Below, in pieces: positions 11,507-23,842 of a DNA stretch of 64,000 nucleotides (positions are counted from its first letter, which is position 1; each line of letters begins with the position of its first letter). A program made the position numbers and the translations under genes. The notes beneath the pieces were generated by a model. That model made no database searches, was not told the origin of the DNA, and worked only from the letters and a program-made list of their open reading frames with translations. Origin of the DNA: Raffaelea ambrosiae (Eukaryota > Ascomycota > Sordariomycetes > Ophiostomatales > Ophiostomataceae); assembly GCA_002778195.1 (NCBI GenBank), contig PCDI01000001.1, positions 620,001 through 684,000 on the forward strand, in the 5' to 3' direction.

Positions 11507-14237
11507 CTACTGTTGCTGCTGCTGCAAAAATTGCATCTGCTGCTGTACCGGTACCTGCTGTACCGGTACCTGCCGTACCGGCTGTGTCTGCCGTCCTGGC
11601 GCTGCATTGGGCGGCCCCCTCGGTATTTCCTTCTGCGTCCCCTTGGTGATCTGGGGACTCAGCGCTGGATTCCCTTGCACGGCCGACTTGCGCGCCCAGA
11701 GATCCTCCAACACGCTCTGACTGATCGACTTGAACCCATTGGCCAGCTGCTCTGCGTCCTCCCAGCGAGCACCATACGTACTCAACACCCAGCTGACCTG
11801 CTTCAGACAGGTGGTGGCACGGTCAATGTTGCTGACCGTCTTATCGGCGTCCGACGCCGTCGACGAACCGCTGTCATTGTGGTGGCCGTTGATCGGGCCG
11901 CCGCTGCTATTGCTGCCCGTACTGCCCGGATATCGCACGGGCATTGGCGGCGGTGGCGCCTCGCCCGGCAATGCCAGAGGCACAGGCACAGACCCGCCGC
12001 CAGCCAAAATGGCATCGGCTGCCGACGTGTCCCTCAGCACGGCCACGAACTGGCTGCCCATGAAGAACACGCGGAGCGCATCGTGATACGTGTACCAGCA
12101 CGTGTTCAAAGGACTGTGCGCCAAGGCGACGATGCGGTCCATGTATCCAATCACATGCTCAAATATCAGCATGCGTCCATATGCCGTCATCAACGGCGCC
12201 CGCCCGTTGGGTGCGATGCAGTACACATAACTGTACTGCAACTCCAGGTCGAACATATCCCGAATGCCAACAGGAAGACCAGCAGGGAGGGCTTCGCTCC
12301 ACTCCCGCATGTCGGTACACATCCGCCACACAAACGCTGCGGGATCGGCCAACTGCTCGGATGGGTCAGACTGATACAACGCTTGGTACCAGTGCGCCTG
12401 CGCCCGGCGGAGCTGGAACAGCAGCAGCGCCGGGTTCGCTGAAGGTATTGTGGATGGCGACACGGGAGGCTGCTGTGGTATTGACTGCTGTGGCGGTAGC
12501 AGCCCAGGGGCAACAGGCGCCCCGGGAACCGCACCCGGCGCTGAGCGATTGTAGCCCACGCCAATCATAGTGGGAAAGGCCACATTGATAGCATCGTCCG
12601 TGAAGGAAAATGCGCGTGCATGCACCATACTTATTGCCCTGTTTCCGCTAGTTAGTCTCCCAGGAAGACGGATTGGTGTGGAAGGCGTGAGAACGCACCG
12701 GTCAAGCGCATATGCACAGTAGAATGTACGTCTTCGCAGGTCCAGCGCAGCCACGTCCATATTCTGAGACTGCGGGGGGTCCTGGTGGAAACCGAGGTCG
12801 ACAATTGAGCGGCAGGTGAATCCGATCAGTTGCCAGCTGTCAAAGTGAGCCGGGTCGAGCATGGAGTAGAGGGTCAACAACAGAAGCGACTGTATTTGCG
12901 TGGCGTGTCCGGGAATGAGGGCACGGTCTGCATAGAGCATGGCGTGTGTCGCAAACTCGACGCCGTTGGCATAGAAGGCGTCGTGCTGGTTGCGACTCTG
13001 GGCGGATGAGCCGATAGCAAGGACCATGTACAGCATCCAGTAGTCGGAGCTCCGGAGGTTCGGACGATATGGAGGCATGTGGGCAGGGTTCGGCTGCTGC
13101 TGCTGGTAGAGCTCTTCGAGGAGAGCAAGAAGCGTGGTCTCGTTGAAGAAGGGAAAGAGGGCGTGAACATGCGTCAGATAATATTGGACGATGCCATAGG
13201 CAGCCTGACGGGTTGGGAAGCGCGAGTCGGTCATCGCTGGTTCGGGCAGGGGGTCGTTTCCAGCGGCCGCGAGGACGAGGCGGGCAAAGGTCATATTGTG
13301 CATGGACGGCTCGAAGTCGCGTGTCGTTGCATTGACAGACCTGGGACGGCGGACTGTCAGCAGAAATCGAAGAGACGCACGCAGATGCCAGCGCTGGCAA
13401 CAGGCACTGGCAACCGGCACTGGAAACCGGCGCCGGAAACCGGCGCTGGCAGAAGACACTCACAAGTAGCCAAAGTCCGACACCAGCGAGTTGACGTCGG
13501 AGTTCTCTCGCTTGCGCGCGGCCTTGCGATGGATGGCGGCGCGGATCGTCGCAAGAGAGTCTTTGCGGTCGGGCATGGAGGGCGCGCGCAGGGGGGCGTC
13601 TGTGTGCAGGGCGACAGAGGCCTTGCGGTTGCGAGCGTAGGCCAGCCGTCGCTCGAGCTTCTCAACGCGGAGTTCCAGGGCCGCCACATAGCTGCTTTGG
13701 TTAGAGACCGGCAAGATCCGAGGAAGGTGCAACAAGCTACAGGAAGCTGGAAGAAGCCAAAGAATAAATACGTTACGTACCTTCTTTCCTTGCCGCGCGC
13801 AAATTGGTCGTTGGCGGCCGAGCACTCGCTCTGGCGGCCGGCTTTCTCGCAAGCCGTGCATGCTGGAAGCTTGCCGTCGCACTGTGGAGACGGTTAGTTG
13901 GACTCGGACGAAGACGTTGGGGACAGGATGGCACGAGGGCTTCGGCTCGTACCCGAACTTTGGCAGCGCGGCCTGTTTGGAGACAGAAACAGAGTCAGCT
14001 TTTGTTCGAGATGCAGGCGGGGGACGAAACAGAACAGCGGTCGCCTTTTGTAGCGCAAGAAAGCGAGGGCGGGAGCCCCGCGCGGGCACCAAAAGAGCAG
14101 CACACCCCCTTTTGCTGGCCCAGACTGAGACAAGGCTGGACGCCAGCCGGGGACCGACATCACTCACATCGCGAACAAGCAGACACAGGTCTGGACACCC
14201 GCAGCAGCGGGTTCTCGGAGAAACTGGATCGCGGCAT
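11507..14237 (-). CDS. Zn2Cys6 transcription factor with fungal_trans domain and Gln-rich tail
   Basis: Minus-strand exons, 5' to 3': 14237-14168, 13972-13953, 13881-13781, 13691-13464 and 13340-11507, giving 750 residues. The zinc cluster spans three exons: SACSR + C (split codon t|gc), RAAKVR in a 20-nt exon, then CDGKLPACTACEKAGRQSEC. The linker and coiled-coil dimerisation element follow (SYVAALELRVEKLERRL). The fungal_trans core is visible in the last exon (YYLTHVHALFPFFNETTLL, DLGFHQDPP, RRRTFYCAYALDRC). The C-terminus is Pro/Gln-rich with VPVQQ repeats. Every junction keeps the frame and restores cysteine spacing, which supports the model. It diverges from the factor starting at 16438, sharing a 2.2 kb upstream region. 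Regulon unknown. Confidence 0.82.
11541..11585 (-). repeat. 15-bp tandem repeat coding VPVQQ
   Basis: Two perfect copies of TGCTGTACCGGTACC and a degenerate third copy (plus-strand reading) encode the repeated VPVQQ near the C-terminus of the minus-strand Zn2Cys6 factor. Confidence 0.85.
13391..13453 (-). repeat. Intronic minisatellite, five 12-13 bp units
   Basis: Five consecutive units related to GGCACTGGCAACC fill the part of intron 13341-13463 nearest the donor of the minus-strand Zn2Cys6 gene. Units differ at one to three bases. Confidence 0.85.
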
Positions 14238-16437
14238 CGTCGGCAGCGACGCAGCTCCTCGGCAACCTCAGCAAACCGACTCGGAAGGGGCGAGTCGGTA
14301 CGGCGCAGCCGTTCCGTCCAGCTGGTGATGGTCTTCGTTCGCCTGTAGATCTGGGTGCTGTATCGAGTCGGTTGCCGTGATGGGTGCGTGTTGGGGGGTT
14401 CAGTTGCCGGGATATGTGTCCCGGGTCGTCGTCGTCGTCTTCGTCGTCAGCGTTGTCGTAGCCGCGGCCGTCGCAGTGGTCAGCAGGCAAGAGGTCGAGG
14501 AAATCTTGCTTCAGCAAAATTGGCGACGGGATTGACCCGTTCTTTGGAAGCGCCGGCGGCCACGATAATTCTCCGTGGGCCTGTCTGTCTATCACTATCG
14601 CATGGGCACCAGCGGGCCGGCCTAGAGACTCTCGGCAGTAGGGTGCCGGGCGCTTTCTCGCTTGTCGCGTGTCGCTTCGTCGCTTGTCGGGGCGTCGTCG
14701 TGGTGGTTTGCGTGGCGTCGCCGTGTGGCGTCGCTTCTGGGTGAAAGTGGCTTCTTCTCGTGACACCCACAGGACTAGGCTGCGGATTCAAAGACGTCAA
14801 ATCGGCTCGTGCTCGCATCCGGAAAGCTGTCGCTGGCGCAGAAGTGGCGGCTGTCCAAGGCACAGCTTCGGCCAGCTATTGAGGATCCGTGACGCAGGCG
14901 GGGTCGGGCCAAAGCTAGGACGGACTGCGAAGGTGTGGTTGCCGACGTCGTCAGCAAGGCGGTGGAGAAGGCAAATGGGGAACGTCTGGCGACGAGGGCT
15001 GACGACAGACTGGTGGTGGTGGGTGGGCTGTCTATGGGCTTGGGCTTAGGCTGTCTGGGCCGTTTTGGTGCACAGAGACGAGATGAATGGCAGCAGCAGC
15101 AGCTTGTTTTGCCGTTGCATTGCCGTTGAAAGCGGGGCACACAGCGTCTCTACTATTAGTTGGCAGTTTTGCCTGGGGGGGAAGCGCAGCCCAGGGAAGC
15201 AGCGAAGAGCGAATGGCAAGATACCGGGGAAGGAGCGGCCTGTCCAGCGCACGAGGACGGTGTCTAACACTGTGGCTAGGCCCTGGCGGAGTGTTCGCGG
15301 ACCATTGCCCTCCTCGTACTCTACAGGGTCACACAGACACATGGCGCTCAGCTCGGCGCCTGGAGTGTCCCTCCAGCGTGCCTGCCAGTGTAAATATTGC
15401 CCAATTTGCCCGTCGAAACACCGTTTCAGCACCACAGCCGGCCGCACAATCCGTGCTAGATATTGTGCTGGAGGGTATCGCACCTGCCTGATTGGACGGC
15501 TGGCCAGCAGTCCCGTCCATTTTCGGTCTGCTGCCTCGTACCCCCACCCCTGCTGCAGTTACTGAATAGTACTCGTAATACCTGCTTGCCTTGGACCCCT
15601 GCTGGGTCGTGCCGTGCATTGTGTCTGTAGTTGCATGGTACAGTAGTTTGTGTGTGCCCTGGGCCGCTCCTGCCCCTCGACCGGTCGCACCTTCCAGCCA
15701 ATCTCCACAGCGGCTTCCCGCACCCCTCCCTCCCCCCCCAATACGGCCCTGTCGAGGAGAAACGCATTAATCAAAATTGAAACCAATTCTCACGAAAAAA
15801 AGAAAGCATTTAGAGCATCCTGTGCCTGTGCTGGCCACACCTCCTCTGACGCACCACGGCTGACAGGTGGCACGCGCGCAATAGCAGCGCAGAACGAAGG
15901 ACCGGCCGACCACACACGGCCCTCCACGACGACCCAGGGGGTGTGACAGACTGCCTGCGCGGACAGAGGCCGCACATCGCCCTCGGGCTGACCAAGCGAG
16001 CCCTTCACACCGAAGACACACAGAGTCGCCGGCGACGAGACAAAATTCAGCCTCGACCGTGTGAAGACACTGCTGGCTAGCCACGACACCACCCGCAACG
16101 ACTCAGCCACCAGGACCACCACGACGAACGAGCAACGAGCAACGATAGCGACCTCTGCGATCTTCTTCTCCCACACCCCCCCTTCTCTTCCGCACGCCGA
16201 GAACAGGCGACGGCTGTTGGCAGGCCGGGTCCAGGATCCTGTTTGTCCGTCCGTCGGCGCTTGCTGCTGCAACGACCTTGCCACGCGCGCGCGGGCCCTT
16301 CGACCTGCGACACCTGCGACCGGCAACTGCATCCACCCCCCTACCGGCGCATTTCCACCACCAACTAACACAGACGGGGAAGCACACAAACGCCGCGTGC
16401 CGGGCATGCAAAGACCTGCCGCAGACTGCCGCTTGCC
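14238..16437. promoter_or_regulatory. Shared upstream region of two divergent Zn2Cys6 genes
   Basis: A 2.2 kb interval separates the start codons at 14237 (minus) and 16438 (plus). It has many short overlapping frames but none with family motifs. Long 5' leaders with upstream ATGs are likely on the plus side: a frame opening at an ATG at 16061 runs past 16438 in a different phase. The arrangement would allow coordinated control of both factors, but no specific operator is identified. Confidence 0.45.
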
Positions 16438-18652
16438 ATGGACGCCTCGGACATCTTTCGCCAAGGCTTCGTGCCGGCCATGCCCCGACCTCTGCCGCAA
16501 CAACAGGCGCCACCGCCGCCGCAGTTCTACTACCAACAGAGAAGGCCGGTTGCGCCCCCGCGCCGCGACGACGACCACGAGGCCGACTCGGGCCGCATAG
16601 CACACACGCTGACCGCCTGCTGCCGCTGTCGACAGCGCAAGACGCGGTGCGACCCGACGCTGCCACGGTGTGTGCCCTGCGAACGCTCCGGCTCCGTCTG
16701 CGAATACTTCGACAGCGCAAAGGGCCGCAAGATCAGCCGCTTCTATGTCGTCAAGCTGCAGGAGAAAGTGCGCCAGCTCGAGGCCGATCTCGCCCACTTC
16801 ACCGAGGACGACATGCCCGAAGACACCGAAGACATGATCCGCCCCGGCGGCCTTGTGCGCCTCAGCGAGACGGACGAGACCCTGCGCTACCTCGGCGCCA
16901 GCAGCGGCATCGCCATGACTCGCCTGCTCATGGAGGAGGCCAAGCGCTACACGGAGTCGCAGCGCATCTCGGAGCTCATCCCCGATCTGAACGCACGCCG
17001 CATCAACCGCCTCAACCGCATGCAGAGCGTGGCCGCCACCAACGGCAGCATCAGCGGCCCCAGCGGCCGCAAGAAGAGCTACCCCATGATCAGCGCCCAT
17101 CCCGCCCATGCCCTGCCGTCGCCCACTATCATCGACGGGCTGGTCGAGGTCTTCAACTCACGAGGTACGTCCTCTGCGGCTCACATGTTGCCTCGCACAT
17201 GTTGCCTCGCATGTTGCGGGTGTTTCTGCCGCATGTCTGTGTTTAGCTAACGTGTGTCCTGACACGCCACTCCAGCCCAGGTCTTCACGCCCATGCTCCA
17301 CGAGGTTGTCTTTGAGAAGCAGCTCGCCGAGGTCTTGGAGGGCAGCGCCGATCCCCACAAGAATTTTATTGTGCGCTTGGTGCTGGCGATCAGCCTGCAG
17401 AAAATGCATCCCCAGTATGCCGGCCTCGCCGACAGCTACTACCTTTCCGCCATGGAGTACTTCGAAGACTGCATCCGCCCCAAGGACCTCCGCACGCTGC
17501 AGTGCTTGGTTCTGGTCGCCCAGTACTCCATGCTGACCCCCATCCGCACCAACGTCTACCACATTGTCGGACTGGCCACGCGCATCGTCCAGCAGCTGGC
17601 CATTGCCGACGAGAAAACCATTGCCAGCAGCTACTCCATCGATCCGCTGACCCTCGACATGCGCCGCCGACTTGCGTGGATTGTCACGACGCTGGAGCTC
17701 GGGCTGGCCCACACCATGGGCCGGCCGAGCGGTTTCGCCAAGGGAAACGACATCATGGACGTCCGGTTCTTTGCCGATGTCGACGACAAGTACATCACCG
17801 AGACTGGAATCCAAGCTGGCCCCCCATCCGAGAAGAAGCGCGTCGCTATCCACTTCTGCAAGATGCGCCTCTGCCAGGCCGAGATCCGTCGCATGCTCTA
17901 CGAGAAGAAGCGCCCAGAGCCGCGCAACGAAGACCACCCTTGGTTTGGCGAGATGGAGAAGAAGCTGAAGGAATGGCTTGATGCCTCGCCAGAGCAGCCC
18001 AGTTGGTGCAAGCCATGGTACGTCTTCCGCGCGTCTTCCGCGCACAAGGGGCCTTCTCTGTGCGCCGCCAGCCCACTGACTTTCTTTTAGGTCTGCCGGA
18101 AATTACCACAACATGATTGTCTTCCTGTTCCGGCCGTCTCCTCAGGTCCCGAAGCCGTCGCCGAACGCAGCCCTGAAGTGCTACGAGTCGTCTTCGTTCG
18201 TCATCAACCTGAGCAGCCAGCAAATCAAGAAGGCCGCCGTCGATATCACGTGGATCTTCCTACTCAACGTCTACATGTCGCTGAACGCCGCCTTGTGGGC
18301 TGTCTCGTACGAGGAGGTTCGCAGGGAGCACAGCAAGGAGCAGGTCGAGGAACTGGTCAATGTGGCCCTGGATATTGTCGAGCAGTGCTCCGAGCGCTGG
18401 CCAGGCGCATCCTCTGCTACCAAACTGTACGCCATCTTCTCCAAAGCCTGTCTGCAGAGCTACAACGCCAAGGAGGACTACTCGACTCCGTCGTCCGGCT
18501 CGGGCATACCACCCGACGGGCTCTTCCGGCCTTCCTCGTCGCTGCTGGATCCCAACTCCCCGTCGGCTTCGGAAGCATCGTCAAGTGTACAGGGTGCCGC
18601 GCCAAATCATCAGGGCCGTCAACCGCTCCAGCCACCGCCCCCACTGCCACCA

Positions 18653-18689
<37 letters not shown>

Positions 18690-19885
18690 CTCCCATATTC
18701 AATACGCCACAGTTTGGCTATTCATTTGGCGCAGCGGAACCAATCAGCGCACCGCCGTTTGCCTTTGACGAGGCTCCTAACCCGAGCCATCCTCAGTTCC
18801 GATCCGGATCCATCTTCCTCAACCCAGCATCGACGGAACCTATGGGTCGGCGATTCTCTTACTTCCCGCCTGACGCGCCGCCGATGATGGGCGGTGGCGG
18901 GCCTATCCCTGAGGAGGACACGCCCCCGGCATCCGCCATCGCAGCACCGCAGCCGCGCAACGCCATCGCCATGTCTCCCTTCAACCCTACCTCGCCCGAG
19001 TTCATGTCGCCGCCCGGATCATCCAACTTAGCGGACATGTCCCCGGCCACCACGTTGACTTCCCTTTCGGCGACGCCCACCCCGATTGTGCGCCATGTCA
19101 GTCCCTTGCCCATTGGCCTTGGTGTGAGTGCGCCGATGCCTCCTCCGCTGCAACAGCAGATCAAGTATGAGCCGCCTCAGGCACAGCAAACCCAGCAGTC
19201 ACAGCAGGGACAACCTGCCCAACGGCCGCCGCCACCACAGCAGCTGCACCCGCCCATGCAGCTGCCGACGAACTACAATCTGTCCCAGGCGCCATCCCCG
19301 TCGCAGACCCTACCTCTGGCACAACCCCCACCGTCTCAGCAACAACCACTGCCTGCCAGCGGTGCGCCGCCTCCCGTCTCCCAACAGCAGATGCCTACAG
19401 TGACGACAGAGCAACGCCCGCTCCCACCGGCAACGATGACCGACTGGTTCTCGCCACCAGCGCCGTTTATTTCGCCTTACACGTACAGCAACATGGGCAA
19501 TGGGGGTCCGGCCACGGCATACCTTTCCGACCCGACGGCCATGTTTTCTGGGTTCGGGCTAGGCAGCTATGGAGCGATGGGTGGTCCTCTGAGCGGGCTG
19601 AACGGCATGCCGCCACAAGGTCCTGGCACCAGCCAGGGTATGGGCCCCGGCGGTACGGCTGGTCTGGGCCTCATGGGTGGTGCCCCCGGCGATATGCACG
19701 ACCCCTTTGGGTTTGCCAATGCTGGCGGACACCCACACCCAGAGCGGCAGGGCAGTTTGTCGCAGGAGCAGCAGCTGGAGCTGATGAATGTGCTGGAGAC
19801 GGAGGGATTGGGAGAGATCAACACGTTTCTAAACATGGGCATGGACATGGGCGGTGGACCAAACGGGGAGGTCAACTGGCAGTGA
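16438..19885 (+). CDS. Large Zn2Cys6 transcription factor with fungal_trans domain and Pro/Gln-rich tail
   Basis: Exons 16438-17164, 17276-18017 and 18091-19885 give 1087 residues. A Pro/Gln-rich leader (1-55) precedes the zinc cluster (CCRCRQRKTRC, DPTLPRCVPCERSGSVC) at about residues 61-88. Next come a linker (YFDSAKGRKISRFYV), a coiled coil (VKLQEKVRQLEADLAHF), and a conserved block (RPGGLVRLSETDETLRYLGA) seen in GAL4-family regulators. The fungal_trans domain covers about 260-560, including VQLxLADEKT-like VQQLAIADEKT and RRRLAWIVTTLELGLAHTMGRP. The last 450 residues are low complexity (Q10, Pro-rich, Gly/Met-rich) and probably form an activation region. Phases 1 and 2 at the introns restore the protein (SRA-QVF; KPW-SAGN). 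Target unknown. Confidence 0.85.
18652..18688 (+). repeat. CAG/CAA microsatellite coding polyglutamine
   Basis: A glutamine run follows a proline-rich segment in the C-terminal low-complexity region of the Zn2Cys6 factor. Confidence 0.85.
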
Positions 19886-20577
19886 CTCTCGTGATGGGAA
19901 AGATCAGGCTACGGACGAAGAATCTATGAGATGCAAATCTATGAAATGCGATTTGAAAGCAAGCGAATCTATGCGATCGGCGGATGCTATGTGGGATGGG
20001 GCCTTTTTTTTATTGTACACTATACCTTATTTTTTATTCATTTCCTTTGACGACGATACTCTTTTTTATATAATTTTTTGACAGTCAGTACACCATGAGC
20101 GAGAGGTACCCGTTTTCTTAGTATGCTCACATACGTGTTTACTGTGCCACGTTGGGCTCTTTGTGATTGTATCTTCTCAGTAAAACTTGGGAAATCTATT
20201 CTAGGAGAAATAGGCTAAGCTGCTAATGTGTAGAATACAGCAAACGAAGAACAGGCCCAGATTGCTTGCGCGAGGCAACAGACTACGAATGAAACAAGAT
20301 TGGATCAGTGGGGAAAAGGTAGAACAAAGGAAAAAAAAGGGTCGCGATCTAACGACGGGAGTATCAGGGTTAAAAAGAAAAACAAGACAGGAGGAAACAG
20401 AAAAAGGAACTGAAGAAAAAAAAAACACCACAAAACCAGTGTGGCCCCGAGCCAGCAGTACTATGAACCCGAAATTGCAGAAGAGCCAAAAACCAAGAAC
20501 CAGTGGGTAACAAAAAATGAAAAAAATAAACGCAAAAGGAGTAAAATGGCGCAAGCAATACATTTGGCAGCCGGTCG
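19886..20577. other. Convergent 3' intergenic region
   Basis: About 690 bp between two convergent stop codons. It is A/T-rich with several A-runs. No gene or RNA is recognised. Confidence 0.6.
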
Positions 20578-23500
20578 TTACCCCGTAACCCGCCGCACCC
20601 ACAGCGTCGTCGGCTCGTACTCGGCATCCCGATCCAGTCGCTTGTACGCCCGGTGCAGCTTCAGCCCAGTCTCGTACTCTTCCCGCTGGATCTCCGACAT
20701 CTCCATCCGCAGACCTTGCACCTTGCGCTTCTCCTGCTCCCGCTTGTACAGCACGTCCGCACTCGCCAGCAGATTGTCCGTCGGCATCAACTCCGTCATC
20801 TGCTTGATGCTCCGGTCAATGTTGACCCGCCGCTGCGCCAGGCCCGCCAACTGTGCATTCAGCATCGCCACCCGGTCCTTGGCCGCCACCTCGGGCGGCA
20901 CGGGCGGCAACATCTTGTGCACCGAGCCGGCCATGGACTGCCGCGACGGTGAAGTATCGAGGCGTGCGGTAGCGGTAATACGCGGGTTGGCCATGCGGTG
21001 ATTCGGCCGCATCGTGCTGCCGCTGTCCTCGCCACTGCTGCTACTGCTGCTGCTGTCCCGGTATCCGTCTCCCAACGTGCGGTTGCCGCTCATCCAAGGA
21101 GTCTTCAGGCTAATAACAACGGGCTCGTTGCCCGGTGTCGGTTTGGGGCTGCCACGGCTCATAACCAGTGGACGCTGCCGGTCCATAACACTGTTGTCAG
21201 AGCCGGTGCCAGGTCGAGTCCCTGAGTGCACTGGCTGCACGGCGCGGTTGTATGTGTACTGCTGCTGGTAGAACTGCTCGTCGTGGGTCGGGTACGGACT
21301 TGGTTGCAGGGAACTGGGAAGGGGAGGCATATCAGGGGCGTCGCGGGGGTCAAAATCACTCAGGGACTCACGCGGCGTAGACGCGTACGTGGTCACGCTG
21401 AAGCGAGAAGGCGGCTGCACCCACTCTGTATCGTGGACGGGCGGTTTCGGTGGTTTGGGTGACGGCGTAGATGAACCTGCAGGGACGATCTTGTTGTTGT
21501 AGTTGAACGGATCGCTCTGGTCGAAGCTGCCCAGGTTCTGATGGGATGGCGTAGGTTTTCTCTTAATGGCCGACAGTCTCGTTTTGGTGGGACCCCCTGA
21601 CATGGGAGGGCTCGGGCAATTCTGGGCAGGGGAGGGATTAGGGGAGGGCGAAGATAATGGCTGTTGCTGCGCCTGCTGCGCCTGCTCAACGAACGTGCGG
21701 TGTGGTGGTGGTGTTGGTGCTGGGTGCTGCTCGCTGGAGGGGATCACCTGGCGGACCGTCTCCGTGCGCTGTGTTTCATTCTCTGGCGGGGGCGGGCTGG
21801 TGGGTGGACTGGTCATCATGGTACGAGTATTGGGGGCCACTGTTCTTGGACTGGAGGCAGAATCGGCCCTGAGCTTGGTCGACGAGGCCACGCGCTTGCT
21901 ACTCTTACGTGGAATTTTCAGGGGAGCCACGTCGGGAGTGTCACGAACTGGTGCCACCAGCGCTGTCCTGCCACTGGGGCCTTGCCATGGCGGCCGATCC
22001 GAAGAGAAGGCGTTCGCTGCAGGGTCGGTTGTTGGAGAAGGCGCCGCGGCTGGTGTCGGTGACTGGTGTCGTGTCGAGGGCAGTTCGCGCGGTGTTGCTG
22101 TTGCTGCTGGCTGCTGCGCGGCTGGTGAGACGGGCGTTGCCGGCGATGCCGGCGATGCCGGCGATGCTTCTGGGATGGCCGCGGGCGGCGGTGGCGCCTG
22201 CTGCGTTTTTGACGACATTGCCGCTGCGCCAGCTCCCTGGACTGTGCGTTTTAAACGGCTGGCGAAGCTAGAAATGGCGGTACTCGCACTTTGCTTGACA
22301 TCGTGGCTGCTCCCGGTCGGGCTAGCTGGCTCGTTGTCCGTTATGCCTAGGCCCTTGGCGTACTCGGCCGGTTTCACTTGGCTTGGGCGGCCCTTGTTGG
22401 AATTTGTCAGTTCGCCAGTCGCCGGATCCCAGCGCACCTCGCCGCCCTTGTATCCCCGTCGCGATGTCTGCTCGGCGCGCTTCTGCTGCTGTTGCAGGAG
22501 CAGCTCTCTAGACTTCGTCTCGCGAAGCGTCCGTGCAGCAGCTTCCTGGTTCTGGCGACGTTCGCGCCGGAGCGTGGGGATATTGCTACGGTTGGCGCCG
22601 CCGAGCCGGCTGTCCGTCCGGGGCCCTGGTTGGACTTGGGGTTGTGGCTGGGATTGGGACATCGCGTGAAGAGGTCGTATGTCCTCAATGCCTGGGGGTG
22701 TAGGCGGGCGAGCTTGGAAGCTATATTAAGCAGCACAAAATGTCAGCACAACAGCTCCATAAGAATGCTTCCAAGACAGCAAAGCGGCAGTATGTCCTTT
22801 GTCCTTTAATGGTGGTTTTAATGGTGGTGCACGGTGCGGGTCGGCATCTTGCTTCGACTTACACAGGGGTGACGGGTCCCAGTTCGGGGGAGCTTTCCGG
22901 CGATACCCCGTCGGCGTTGCGTGGCTTCGGGGGTTTCTTGTAGTTATTGTAGGTTGGGGCACGACGCTGGTAATGCTCCTGCTGGTAGTGTGTGTGCTGG
23001 TACTGCTGGTATTGCTGCTGGTGCTGTTGTGGGGGTGGAAATGAGGAGTTCGTCGGGCTTGTCTGCGAGTACACAGACGAAGGCGGGCGGATAGAACCAC
23101 GATTCGGGGTTTGAGAGGGTAGGTTCTTGGAGAAGAGAGGCGCAACGGAGTCTCTTTTTGAAGTTGGGAAGAGAATAGGTTAGCTGTTGGTAGAGCAGGC
23201 GGAACTGGTCGTCAATGAGGAAGAGCAGGAAAGTTGCGTGCGGAAGAGACACGACGCAGACAAAGAGGCTTGTCTAAGAATAGGGGGTGCGGACAGGGGA
23301 TGTACAAAGACGCTAAGTGATGCTGGTGATAAGATGTAGCAGAACGGATGCGGCGGGCAGATGGGTCAAAGAAGCAGCCTGCGAAAGGAGAGGGGAGGCT
23401 GTGCAAGGGGAGAGAATCGTTGCAAAATCAAAATGGAATGACAAAAAGAAAAATGCTCGGAATAAAGAGGCACGCGCGGGAGAATCGACAGAACCAGCGA

Positions 23501-23842
23501 CCAATATGGAAGGCACGAAATTATACCAGGAGCATATGGGTCGCGGCAGTGGGGTCGTCGCGACAGGTCACAGGGCTGCTATGACGGCAGGAGCGATGGA
23601 CCATCGCAGGAAAGAGCCCCGCAGGTGCCACTGGACATCAAACAAACAAATGGGAGGGGACGATAATAGGCGCCATTAATGGCTGTTCACACTCACTCGT
23701 CATAGTACTGCTGGTACTGGTGCTGGTAACGCTGGTCCTGCTGCTGACGCTGGCTGCGCTGCTGCTGCTCGATGAACTCGCGCGGTGGGAATGCTGGCGC
23801 AGGCCCGCCTTGGATGGAGTAGCTATACTTTGTACCCGCCAT
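20578..23842 (-). CDS. Conserved Pezizomycotina low-complexity protein of unknown function
   Basis: Minus-strand exons 23842-23697, 23153-22863 and 22720-20578 give 859 residues. Junctions: YYDE-DSVAPLFSKNL across a 542-nt intron, and TPV-FQARPPTPPG across a 142-nt intron; both keep the frame and use GTGAGT/GTAAGT donors. The N-terminus (MAGTKYSYSIQGGPAPAFPP) is followed by a Gln-rich segment, a charged helix (RRERRQNQEAAARTLRETKS), a glycine-containing motif (GYKGGEVRWDPATGEL), a long Pro/Ser/Thr/Gln-rich disordered region, and a C-terminal coiled coil (about 730-840) ending in LHRAYKRLDRDAEYEPTTLWVRRVTG. The conserved ends with a divergent middle suggest a scaffold or adaptor; no enzymatic motif is visible. 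Confidence 0.7.
22131..22176 (-). repeat. 9-bp tandem repeat coding SPA
   Basis: Three tandem units of the type GGCGATGCC encode the SPASPASPA run in the low-complexity part of the preceding protein. Confidence 0.75.
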
